Assembly: GCA_029932675.1 (NCBI GenBank)
Contig: JAOZPP010000034.1
Span: 1-31,919, forward strand
Source of the DNA: a bacterium
Lineage (GTDB): Bacteria > SM23-81 > DAOVCL01
Reading direction: 5' to 3'
DNA length: 31,919 nt
A model generated the notes under the pieces. That model was not told the origin of the DNA, ran no database searches, and worked only from the letters and a program-made list of their open reading frames with translations. A program made the position numbers and the translations under genes. This document shows positions 16,801-22,088 of this stretch, one piece after another (the first letter of the stretch is position 1; every line of letters begins with the position of its first letter).

Positions 16801-18718
16801 CGTAGACATCCTCACCATTCATTAGGCAGACCAAGGCCCCAGGTAAGGCCCCCTGGCCATCGGAGATGGTAATCCGTACCTCATTTTCACCATAATTTGT
16901 CACCTGGGGATGATGGACAACTAAAGGCCGCGGCGTGTCCGTCCAGATGGGCATCTCTGGATCGCCCAAGAGGTTTATCTCATACTCACACCAACGGTAG
17001 ACATTGGCCTGTTGTGCCCGGGGAACATAGCTGGCCTTATCCAGGAAGAGGGTAGCTCCGATGTTGTAAACATCCTCAGCAAAAAGATATCTGTAGAATG
17101 TATGGTCAAAACGGTCCGAGTACCCATAACCCGGGTTCCCTGGTGACCCCCATCCATACCGGGAGTTCCCGATAAAGGCTACCCCACCACCAGAGGGGTT
17201 GGAGATGAAGTGCTCTGCTACGCAGTCATAATCAAATGCTGCTGGCCAACAGCCAATGGTGTAAAGGATGGAATAACGGGGGCCATTGTGGAGGCCATCC
17301 ACATGCCCTATATCGAGATACCCCATCTGATTATACCAAGCATGTCCATCGTGGTTTATTAGATTCTGACCCCGATTCATAGCCGACATTATCGAATGGA
17401 TATTCTCATTCCCCTTGGATTGATAGAGCTTGGTTATCGGATCAAACCGGGGAGGAACCCAGTCATCATCTATCATATCCTTCCCCACACCTGCATCGGT
17501 ATAGGGATTATTCCAGAGTACCTCTCCCATAAAAAGCATGTTTAGTTGGTAGTCTGTGGGTGGGTTCTTCTCATAAGTTAAGACCTTCTCCACCCAAGCC
17601 TGGACCTCACTCGGTTGGTCGAGGGACGCCCTCCCTATAATCACATCGGGATACATATCCACGCTATCAGCTACCTCCCCGTAGATACCATTCCCATTAG
17701 CATCCCAACTTCCATCGAGATCCGCATAGTAGAGGTCACAGGGAATGCTATCCTCGTCCGGCTCACCGTAGTTGGCGCTCATCGCATATGCTCTTCTGGT
17801 GGGAATGATTTCCGTATCCCCCCCCAAGAGGACCCACTCCGTCCCCCAGTTCTCCTTGGCATAGCTGATGAAATTCCTAATCTTCTCCTGTTGGTCCCTT
17901 CCAGTGTAGTTATCATATATGTAGGAGGTGGTGAATATTTCAGCCCTCAGACCCTTTTTGGTCTTCCAGTCAGCAAGGGGCTGAAACTTTGGCGCGTAGC
18001 TATCGCTGGTGATGATCAGATAGGGGTAAGAATCCATGGGAGGAAGCAAACCCTTGGAAGAAAGATCAGCACTGCCCACATCCTCTGGGTTCACAACCAG
18101 CTTCTTGGCAAGGCGGACCAATCCTCCGGGCTTGAGTTCCTCCTTCTGTGGATACCCCCTGGCTGGTGTAAAGTCGGCTTCAATCTCTACTTGAGGATGA
18201 AAAATAAGACCCCCCTTGGCAGGAATGTACTGCAGAGGATAGACGAGAAAACTCGCTATCTTCTGTCCCCCCATAGAGCCAATCCCCCTATATTCCACTA
18301 TCTGAGGGGGATAGGGTTCATCAGAGGAGTAAATAGCTTTATCTGGAGGAATGAAGTCTATCTTCTCTTTTTTCTTCCCAGGCATCTCCAACAACTGCGG
18401 GGGTTGACAGGGATAGAGGAGGTATTTCCCCTCTACCCCCTGGGAAGGTGCGGATAAAAGCTTGAAACCCGAAAACTCCTCCCCAGGCGGTATGGCAAAA
18501 TGGACCACCTTCACAGGCAATTGGGGTCTCCCTATATCCCTGGTCACATCACATCGCAAAAGGGTGACCTTATCAAATCCATGCAACTTCTCTAACTGCA
18601 AGTCAGTCTGAGAAAACCTGATAGTTTTGGTAAACTTCCCTGCCCATACCTCCTTTGATAGAAGGAGCAAGGAAAACGAGCCCAAAATCAAAACCATCTT
18701 CAAATATCTCTTATCCAT
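13802..18718 (-). CDS. Giant gingipain-type C25 cysteine peptidase with C-terminal sorting domain
   Basis: The 1638-residue product begins with a signal peptide (cleavage near A26) and a propeptide to about residue 225. The C25 catalytic domain (about 229-595) holds 'NHDGHAW' (H459, with H456 close by) and 'IGCWPAAFDYDC' (C490), the His/Cys pair of gingipains, and ends in 'LLGDPEMPIW'. Next come a gingipain-type Ig-like domain, four CARDB-like modules each opening with an 'NGDGxxxPGE'-type loop, a MAM/jelly-roll-like domain between modules 2 and 3 ('DSMETGEDGWVHGG'), a GATase-like region ('LKTFLDSGGSLLISGQW'), and the NYPNPFNP type IX-like sorting domain. AGGAGGT five nucleotides upstream fixes the ATG. 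It is probably a surface or secreted protease or adhesin; because it carries the sorting domain it is more likely cargo than a PorU sortase. Confidence 0.93.
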   Translation of the reverse strand: MDKRYLKMVLILGSFSLLLLSKEVWAGKFTKTIRFSQTDLQLEKLHGFDKVTLLRCDVTRDIGRPQLPVKVVHFAIPPGEEFSGFKLLSAPSQGVEGKYLLYPCQPPQLLEMPGKKKEKIDFIPPDKAIYSSDEPYPPQIVEYRGIGSMGGQKIASFLVYPLQYIPAKGGLIFHPQVEIEADFTPARGYPQKEELKPGGLVRLAKKLVVNPEDVGSADLSSKGLLPPMDSYPYLIITSDSYAPKFQPLADWKTKKGLRAEIFTTSYIYDNYTGRDQQEKIRNFISYAKENWGTEWVLLGGDTEIIPTRRAYAMSANYGEPDEDSIPCDLYYADLDGSWDANGNGIYGEVADSVDMYPDVIIGRASLDQPSEVQAWVEKVLTYEKNPPTDYQLNMLFMGEVLWNNPYTDAGVGKDMIDDDWVPPRFDPITKLYQSKGNENIHSIMSAMNRGQNLINHDGHAWYNQMGYLDIGHVDGLHNGPRYSILYTIGCWPAAFDYDCVAEHFISNPSGGGVAFIGNSRYGWGSPGNPGYGYSDRFDHTFYRYLFAEDVYNIGATLFLDKASYVPRAQQANVYRWCEYEINLLGDPEMPIWTDTPRPLVVHHPQVTNYGENEVRITISDGQGALPGALVCLMNGEDVYEYGRADAKGEVIFSFSTSSSAPIELTVTAHNYLPYETSIPVQGGGTYLSYLGSAIQDSIGGNGDGELNPGESFSLVVTLKNLGSQPASGVGGLLRTDDSLVQIIDSTAQFGDIGPGDTSSSSFGLSLSTEASNNHAVPFTILLTDSQGDSICQPLNLLVVTPVLVFKGYRINGDGILEPGEEAELTITLANIGSGLAKGVQGGVSSADSCAQFPRCLIDFGDILPDSTGTGIIGVTALSGCAAPHFIQAFLDCSTQEGESFQDGFILTIGQSGFSDSMETGEDGWVHGGTNDLWHLTTQRAHSGSHSWYCGHEDSWHYDNEMDCYLETPKFVLPPKPVLSFWLWYETTTYGVDGIYVEANDGSGWRKLDFIASGGALDSALIGNSWLEDRYDLSPFYSCGAKVKIRFRFVSDGADVSEGYYVDDVWVGSDTTSSGALLFLGGYQIQDDGEEGTHGNGNGYPDPGETIGVAGMIRNFGDAMAPGTKVFLSTRDPYVTILDSIASYGSISPADSSLPTDNLLLSLPPDIPVNHIAYFSFLITDSKGDSWDNTLKMKILEPEIELETVSLDDIGGNHNGIPDPGETCNLILYLRNKGGRKASGTEVILSTQSPEVDILDNTANFPDIPVDSVRANTTDTLTIQIANSVSDPIIPFRLSVSEGGGYYTKQLSFSLAVGWGRTLLVENDGLVNNRGYYTETLDSLGVMYEVWDVDNDGPLPQEELLRFKNVIWYIGEEPSPLPLEDREHLKTFLDSGGSLLISGQWALYGLHGTDFYRDYLHAQYVSYSTGYHHLLGLDNNPVIDGLNLDLSQEGNNEQDAPGEIDPIDPAFSILVYDSTSGEDGQINSSGTGALAVDNGDYRLVFLAFGLEGVEPLHSRIEFLHGVLNWLWRATGVRDNQGHDSPLPKSFSLAQNYPNPFNPSTVIRYSLPVARQKRLAVSLKIYNILGQEVRSLVEEKQAPGYYEVKWDGKDEGGNPVSSGIYFYRLNAGGFSNAKRMVLLR

Positions 18719-18736
18719 CTTTACCTCCTGTCTTTC

Positions 18737-18781
18737 TTACTGAAGAGAAACATAAGGGGGAAATGACTTCTCTAAACCCAT
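18737..18781 (-). CDS. Possible 14-residue leader peptide upstream of the C25 gene
   Basis: Between the ParB-like gene and the C25 gene lies an ATG with AAAGGAG six nucleotides upstream (18788-18794). It encodes MGLEKSFPPYVSLQ and stops 18 nt before the C25 ATG. The strong ribosome binding site and the FPPY stretch suggest a translated leader that may affect C25 expression, but such micro-ORFs also arise by chance. Confidence 0.3.
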   Translation of the reverse strand: MGLEKSFPPYVSLQ

Positions 18782-18796
18782 TATGAACTCCTTTAC

Positions 18797-19792
18797 TTAG
18801 GGGATGGATAGAAGCTCCTCCAAGGTCTTCCCCTCACAAAGGCGGTTGAGATAATGGACTGCACTCTGAAAATCGGCTTTTTTCCTAAAGGTAAACCTCA
18901 CTTCGTATTCCTCTCCCTCAAAGTATTGAGGGGGTTTAAGGGAAAGATTTAGGGGGAGCTGCAGCTCTTTAATCGACTTCTTGTATTCTTCCTCAGCCCT
19001 TCTATAGAGCGGATACCTCTCCCCTTTGAAATATTCCTCTATTTTCTGGGCCTTCACCGGCAAGGGCCAATCCTCCCTGGCCATTATCTCCTTAATTTTG
19101 GTGTCCTTCTCCAAAATGGCAGTGGGTCCTGAACCCTTTATCTTAGCCAAATCCCCCAGGAGGATAAGAAACTCCTTCTGTTTGTTCTTGCCCAACCTTA
19201 GTCCCTTGACCCAAGGGAATACTTTTTTCCTCTCCGATTTAGGGATTTGAGCAAGAAGCTTCACGGCTTCCAAGGAGAATCTCCCTCCAGCCACCTCCTC
19301 TTTGACTGCCTCCTCCATCCCGGCCAAATCAAGGTAGAGGTCCAAGACCTTCTCATTTTTCCCCAATCCCAGGTGGGGAAGGAATTCGTCTCTTACCTTG
19401 CTCCGAGGGAGGCCAAATTGGTTGATTAACTTTTCTAACACAGTAGCCTTTTCCACATCGTTTAACCATCTTGTGCCCAAGTTTTCATAGAGGTTAAAGA
19501 GGAAGAGCTTTAATCCACTGACCTCTTCTTTAACGATCTTCGCCAGGAGCCCTTTCGCCCCCATTTGCTTCAAGGCCAGTATTCTCCTATAGCCGGTGAC
19601 CAACCTGAAACCGCCCTTTTTCCTTTGCAGAAGGGGATGATGGGTGAGATTTATCCTTTTGATGGAGTCTGTTAGGTTATCTATTTCCGGCTTGAAAGTG
19701 AAGATATAGGTGAAATCGGAGAGGTCAACTCGAGAGATATCCACCCAGGCATCACTACTTGGGATTGGGCCAGACAAATCGGTGGGAGTCAT
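18797..19792 (-). CDS. Orphan ParB-like DNA-binding protein
   Basis: The 331-residue protein has a ParB/sulfiredoxin-type N-terminal fold: 'DISRVDLSD', 'LTDSIKRINLTHHPLLQRKKGGFRLVTGYRRILALKQMGAKG', then 'NLGTRWLNDVEKATVLEKLINQFGL' and a helix-turn-helix-like stretch up to 'AGGRFSLEAVKLLAQIP'. The ParB box usually written GERRxRA reads GYRRILA (67-73), so CTP binding may be altered. No parA or oriC feature is nearby. Instead, its ATG overlaps the stop of a glycosyltransferase by 4 nt (ATGA), in a STAS-GT2-ParB run. A regulatory rather than segregation role is likely (inference). Confidence 0.75.
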   Translation of the reverse strand: MTPTDLSGPIPSSDAWVDISRVDLSDFTYIFTFKPEIDNLTDSIKRINLTHHPLLQRKKGGFRLVTGYRRILALKQMGAKGLLAKIVKEEVSGLKLFLFNLYENLGTRWLNDVEKATVLEKLINQFGLPRSKVRDEFLPHLGLGKNEKVLDLYLDLAGMEEAVKEEVAGGRFSLEAVKLLAQIPKSERKKVFPWVKGLRLGKNKQKEFLILLGDLAKIKGSGPTAILEKDTKIKEIMAREDWPLPVKAQKIEEYFKGERYPLYRRAEEEYKKSIKELQLPLNLSLKPPQYFEGEEYEVRFTFRKKADFQSAVHYLNRLCEGKTLEELLSIP

Positions 19793-20619
19793 AGCTCTTC
19801 CCTCATTAGTTGTGGAAGATTGAGGTAGAATCTTCCCTCGGCAATTCTACCCCTCTTTAGACAGCCCTGACCATAGATCCTGCATTTTTCCTCCAGAATG
19901 GATAGGATTTCCTCTCTCCCTTCCCTCCCATTCCGAGAGAGGAGTTTAACTAAAGCCCTTATTCTAAATCTGTCCTGTCCCCAATAGATAGAGGAAAGCT
20001 GGTCAGATCTTCCTCCCCTCTTGACGATCAGTGGTTTCTCGATGAGGAGAATGGGCATCCTTGATCCTATCCTTAACCAGAGGTCATAATCTTCACAGAC
20101 CGGCAGGCTCTCATCAAAGAGCCCTACCTCCTCAAATACCCCTTTCTCTATCATCACTGATGAAGGGCTGATCAGACAAAGGGGGAGGAGCTTTTTTAGA
20201 ATCCAACCCGAGTATTTCCGGTGTCTCTTTCCTTGGTTAACTCTTCTTCCACACCGTATCCAGATCTCCTCTGTGTAGGAGACCCTCGCCCAGGGCTCGG
20301 CCTTTGTTCGATCAACTTGCTCCCTCAGTTTATCCTTGAGCCAAAGATCATCTGAATCTAAAAAGCAGATATAACGTCCCCTGGCCACCTTCACCCCCAA
20401 GTTTCTCGCCGCACTTACCCCCCTGTTCTCTTGGAAGAGGTATCTTATCTTACCCCGATATGGGGAGAGCACCTCTTGGGTGGAGTCTGTTGACCCATCG
20501 TCAACGACTATTAGCTCGAAGTCTGTATAGCTCTGGGAGAGGACTGAATCTATCGCTTGGGGAAGCAGATCGGCCCGATTAAAGGTGGGGATAACTACGC
20601 TTACCTCAGGGAAGATCAC
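19789..20619 (-). CDS. GT2 family glycosyltransferase
   Basis: The 276-residue enzyme shows the full GT2 N-terminal fold: 'VSVVIPTFNRADLLPQAIDSV', DDGSTD (40-45), 'ENRGVSAARNLGV', LDSDD (87-91, metal binding) and 'FDESLPVCEDYDLWLRI'. It would transfer a sugar from a nucleotide donor in the cytoplasm; donor and acceptor are unknown. The start is a GTG overlapping the STAS stop (GTGA), so translation is coupled upstream, and its own stop overlaps the ParB-like ATG. The pairing of a glycosyltransferase with STAS and ParB-like proteins is unusual. Confidence 0.88.
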   Translation of the reverse strand: MIFPEVSVVIPTFNRADLLPQAIDSVLSQSYTDFELIVVDDGSTDSTQEVLSPYRGKIRYLFQENRGVSAARNLGVKVARGRYICFLDSDDLWLKDKLREQVDRTKAEPWARVSYTEEIWIRCGRRVNQGKRHRKYSGWILKKLLPLCLISPSSVMIEKGVFEEVGLFDESLPVCEDYDLWLRIGSRMPILLIEKPLIVKRGGRSDQLSSIYWGQDRFRIRALVKLLSRNGREGREEILSILEEKCRIYGQGCLKRGRIAEGRFYLNLPQLMREEL

Positions 20620-20957
20620 CGACCAAAGCTGGCCACCGCCCTTTCTGCGCTCTCATAGGTATCGAAGATGGTAATTAGCTTGGTGATCATCAAGATGCTC
20701 TCTACCCTCTCGGTAACCTGGGCAAGCTTGAGGTCCCCACCGACGTTTTTCAGGGAGGTATAAGCGCTCATCAGCGCCCCCAGACCTGAACTGTTCAGCC
20801 ATTTCACTTTTCCTAAATCTACTACCACCTTCTTCATTCCATCGGCTATAAGGCCCTTAATGTGATCGTGAAATTCCATAGTCTCCGGTCCACCCATCAT
20901 CTTGCCGCTGAGGCTAATTACCGCCACATCTCCCTTTATTTCTTCCTTTATCTTCAC
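20616..20957 (-). CDS. STAS-domain protein (anti-sigma-factor antagonist, SpoIIAA/RsbV-like)
   Basis: The product is 113 residues when started at the GTG at 20955-20957, which is preceded by AAAGGAGGT; this gives the normal STAS length. An upstream in-frame ATG (21008) would place that ribosome binding site inside the gene and adds a non-conserved basic stretch, so I reject it. Family features are 'VAVISLSGKMMGG', 'KKVVVDLGKVKWLNSSGLGAL' (LNSSGL 54-59, with the phosphorylatable serine) and 'FDTYESAERAV'. Such proteins bind anti-sigma kinases in a phosphorylation-dependent way. No RsbW-type kinase or PP2C phosphatase is in the window. Confidence 0.92.
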   Translation of the reverse strand: MKIKEEIKGDVAVISLSGKMMGGPETMEFHDHIKGLIADGMKKVVVDLGKVKWLNSSGLGALMSAYTSLKNVGGDLKLAQVTERVESILMITKLITIFDTYESAERAVASFGR

Positions 20958-21012
20958 TGCCGACCTCCTTTTGGAAATCAATTTAATATTTTTCCTTGGA
21001 AATGGCAAGGAA

Positions 21013-21071
21013 TTTATGAACTCACCCTGGTGCTACTTCAACATTTCGGAATTTCTAAGAAATTTCGAAAT
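21013..21071 (-). promoter_or_regulatory. STAS-operon promoter with adjoining 29-nt palindrome
   Basis: On the minus strand, TTGAAG (21036-21041) and CATAAA (21013-21018) are 17 nt apart, a plausible promoter about 55 nt before the STAS start. Directly upstream of the -35, 21043-21071 is a palindrome with arms ATTTCGGAATTTCT and AGAAATTTCGAAAT around one central base, with one mismatched pair. The position suits a dimeric activator site. Further upstream a GGGGGT/ACCCCC inverted repeat (21074-21092) also occurs. Confidence 0.5.
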
Positions 21072-21185
21072 ATGGGGGTTGGGTATACCCCCTTCAAGGG
21101 TGAGGGCGGAGCAATCCGAGTTGGCACAGGATTACGGAGCGCCATAGGAGCGGTGAGGCCCTATGGAGAAGTTAGCGACCGAAGA

Positions 21186-21450
21186 GAGCTAAATTCTTAC
21201 ATATCAGCTTTGGTTCAACTACAAGAGGAAGAATAGGAACAGGGGGAGGAAGACGCCACTGGAGATATTTGGGGAGCTACCCCATAAAGGGATATCCCCT
21301 GAGGTCTTTAATCTTGCTCCCGTAATCGTTGACCAGCTTCTGCCTGCCTGGGCCACGGCAGACAGGTCTGTTTGGATAGAAAAGAGAGAATCTATTCAGG
21401 GTGGTTACCATGTGGGGTCATCAGCCAACTTGAGGAGAAAAAATGCTTGA
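21186..21450 (+). pseudogene. Degenerate transposase/integrase C-terminal remnant
   Basis: Two adjoining frames read like the end of an rve-type integrase/transposase. One frame gives 'RRELNSYISAL' (from about 21180); it then continues, shifted by one frame at about 21210, as WFNYKRKNRNRGRKTPLEIF and on through 'APVIVDQLL' and 'GGYHVGSS' to a TGA at 21448-21450. The 'YNxxRxHxxLGxKTPxE' pattern is typical of the C-terminal part of DDE integrases. No N-terminal or catalytic part is visible upstream, so this is a decayed fragment. An imperfect palindrome (CCTGCCTG ... CAGACAGG, 21343-21366) interrupts it and is probably a small repeat insertion. Confidence 0.55.
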
Positions 21451-21475
21451 CTTTCTGCAAGGGATTTGGTATATT
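21447..21475 (+). promoter_or_regulatory. Sigma-70-type promoter of the small-secreted-protein / activator operon
   Basis: TTGACT (21447-21452) and TATATT (21470-21475) are 17 nt apart; each matches the consensus at five of six bases. The predicted start is near 21482. The leader (about 280 nt) contains a 12-codon signal-peptide-like ORF, a palindromic repeat and a potential branched structure before the gene at 21761. The -35 overlaps the end of the transposase remnant. Confidence 0.75.
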
Positions 21476-21525
21476 TTTAACAAGTTGAACCAGCCGCGGG
21501 ATTTTCTTCTATGAGGTAAGGGTTG

Positions 21526-21564
21526 ATGAAGAAGTTAGTTATGATCATCTTGACCATATTATGA
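21526..21564 (+). pseudogene. Truncated signal-peptide ORF (possible decayed copy of the next gene)
   Basis: An ATG behind GAGGT encodes MKKLVMIILTIL and stops at a TGA formed where the palindromic repeat begins. It resembles the start of the protein at 21761 (MVKKLLVGLLILVIVL), and the upstream sequences are also alike (TGAGGTAAGG versus TGAGGTGATG). It may be a copy cut by repeat insertion, or a leader peptide. Confidence 0.35.
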
Positions 21565-21588
21565 GGTGGCAGAACCCCGATTCTGCTA
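21564..21588. repeat. Palindromic repeat, degraded copy
   Basis: AGGTGGCAGAACC-CC-GATTCTGCTACT matches the two complete hairpins at 25209-25236 and 25370-25397, including the flanking ATG before it, but its right arm has decayed. Its presence at three intergenic places marks a dispersed small palindromic element. Confidence 0.75.
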
Positions 21589-21594
21589 CTATGG

Positions 21595-21666
21595 AGTTCT
21601 CCCATTTGGAGTGCTGTGACTCCTGTCACAGCTTATGTCAACATGATTGACGCACTCCATAGAACT
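21595..21666 (+). other. Potential three-way-junction RNA/DNA structure in the leader
   Basis: An outer stem is formed by AGTTCT (21595-21600)/AGAACT (21661-21666) and, after an asymmetric internal loop, GGAGTG (21608-21613)/CACTCC (21653-21658). Inside lie two hairpins: CTGTGAC-TCCT-GTCACAG (21614-21631) and GTCAA-CATGA-TTGAC (21637-21651). An alternative outer pairing (CTATGGAGT 21589-21597 with ACTCCATAG 21654-21662) is also possible. It lies in the predicted 5' leader about 95 nt before the small secreted protein. It may be a structured regulator or another mobile palindromic element. Confidence 0.4.
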
Positions 21667-21760
21667 CGCACCAAATCCTAAAGAGGAATTCTCCGGAAGA
21701 TGGAGAAATCACACATCATTTTCATTCTTAATTCTCCCCCCCTTGTGAGGTGATGATAAG

Positions 21761-22072
21761 ATGGTAAAAAAACTTTTGGTTGGCCTGTTGATTTTGGTGA
21801 TTGTGCTTGGCCCAGTGGGTGGCTTTTGGGCAAAGCCAACATCGGCTAATACGGGACCTAAGATATTACTCTGCACCGCCGAGCCATGGCATGATGAGGA
21901 ATGGAACAAGGCAACTCCTCCTCCGAGTTCAGATCAAGATTCTACATACTCTTTTTTATCCAACTCTATCCAGCCCAAACCACAAAACCTTCGGCAGAAA
22001 CCCCAGAAATCATTCTGGCTCCGGCTACAGTTTTTCCTCTTTAATCTCAAGCTGCTATTTGAGGGTAAGTAG
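21761..22072 (+). CDS. Small secreted protein (103 aa) upstream of the sigma-54 activator
   Basis: The ATG is preceded by GAGGTGAT about 7-9 nt upstream. The product has a textbook signal peptide (MVKKLLVGLLILVIVLGPVGGFWA), a likely cleavage site near A24 or A29, a mature part of about 75 residues with one cysteine (C38), a polar Pro/Ser/Gln-rich middle, and a hydrophobic/basic amphipathic end (SFWLRLQFFLFNLKLLFEGK). I do not recognise the family. The stop is 16 nt before the regulator's ATG, so both are on one transcript. Position next to a TPR-bearing regulator makes a signalling or sensed-precursor role possible (inference). Another frame across this stretch is only an upstream extension of the regulator and is rejected. 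Confidence 0.7.
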   Translation: MVKKLLVGLLILVIVLGPVGGFWAKPTSANTGPKILLCTAEPWHDEEWNKATPPPSSDQDSTYSFLSNSIQPKPQNLRQKPQKSFWLRLQFFLFNLKLLFEGK

Positions 22073-22088
22073 AGGTGGGGAGGATAAA

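Noticed and set aside
20958-21008. ATG at 21008 as start of the STAS gene
   Set aside because: A perfect ribosome binding site lies inside this stretch just before a GTG at 20957, and the shorter form has the normal STAS length.
21116-21135. TTGGCAC-N5-TACG as a second sigma-54 promoter
   Set aside because: The -24 part is perfect, but the -12 part lacks the required GC (TACG instead of TTGC) and it lies inside the transposase remnant with no gene directly downstream.
20862-21236. A 124-codon plus-strand frame opposite the STAS promoter
   Set aside because: Its first part is the antisense shadow of the STAS gene and its promoter; only the last part resembles the transposase remnant, which is described separately.
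21801-22088. A 96-codon N-terminal extension of the sigma-54 activator starting at an ATG at 21801
   Set aside because: It overlaps the small secreted gene in another frame, has no ribosome binding site and looks non-coding; the ATG at 22089 has a strong GGGGAGG and starts the TPR region.
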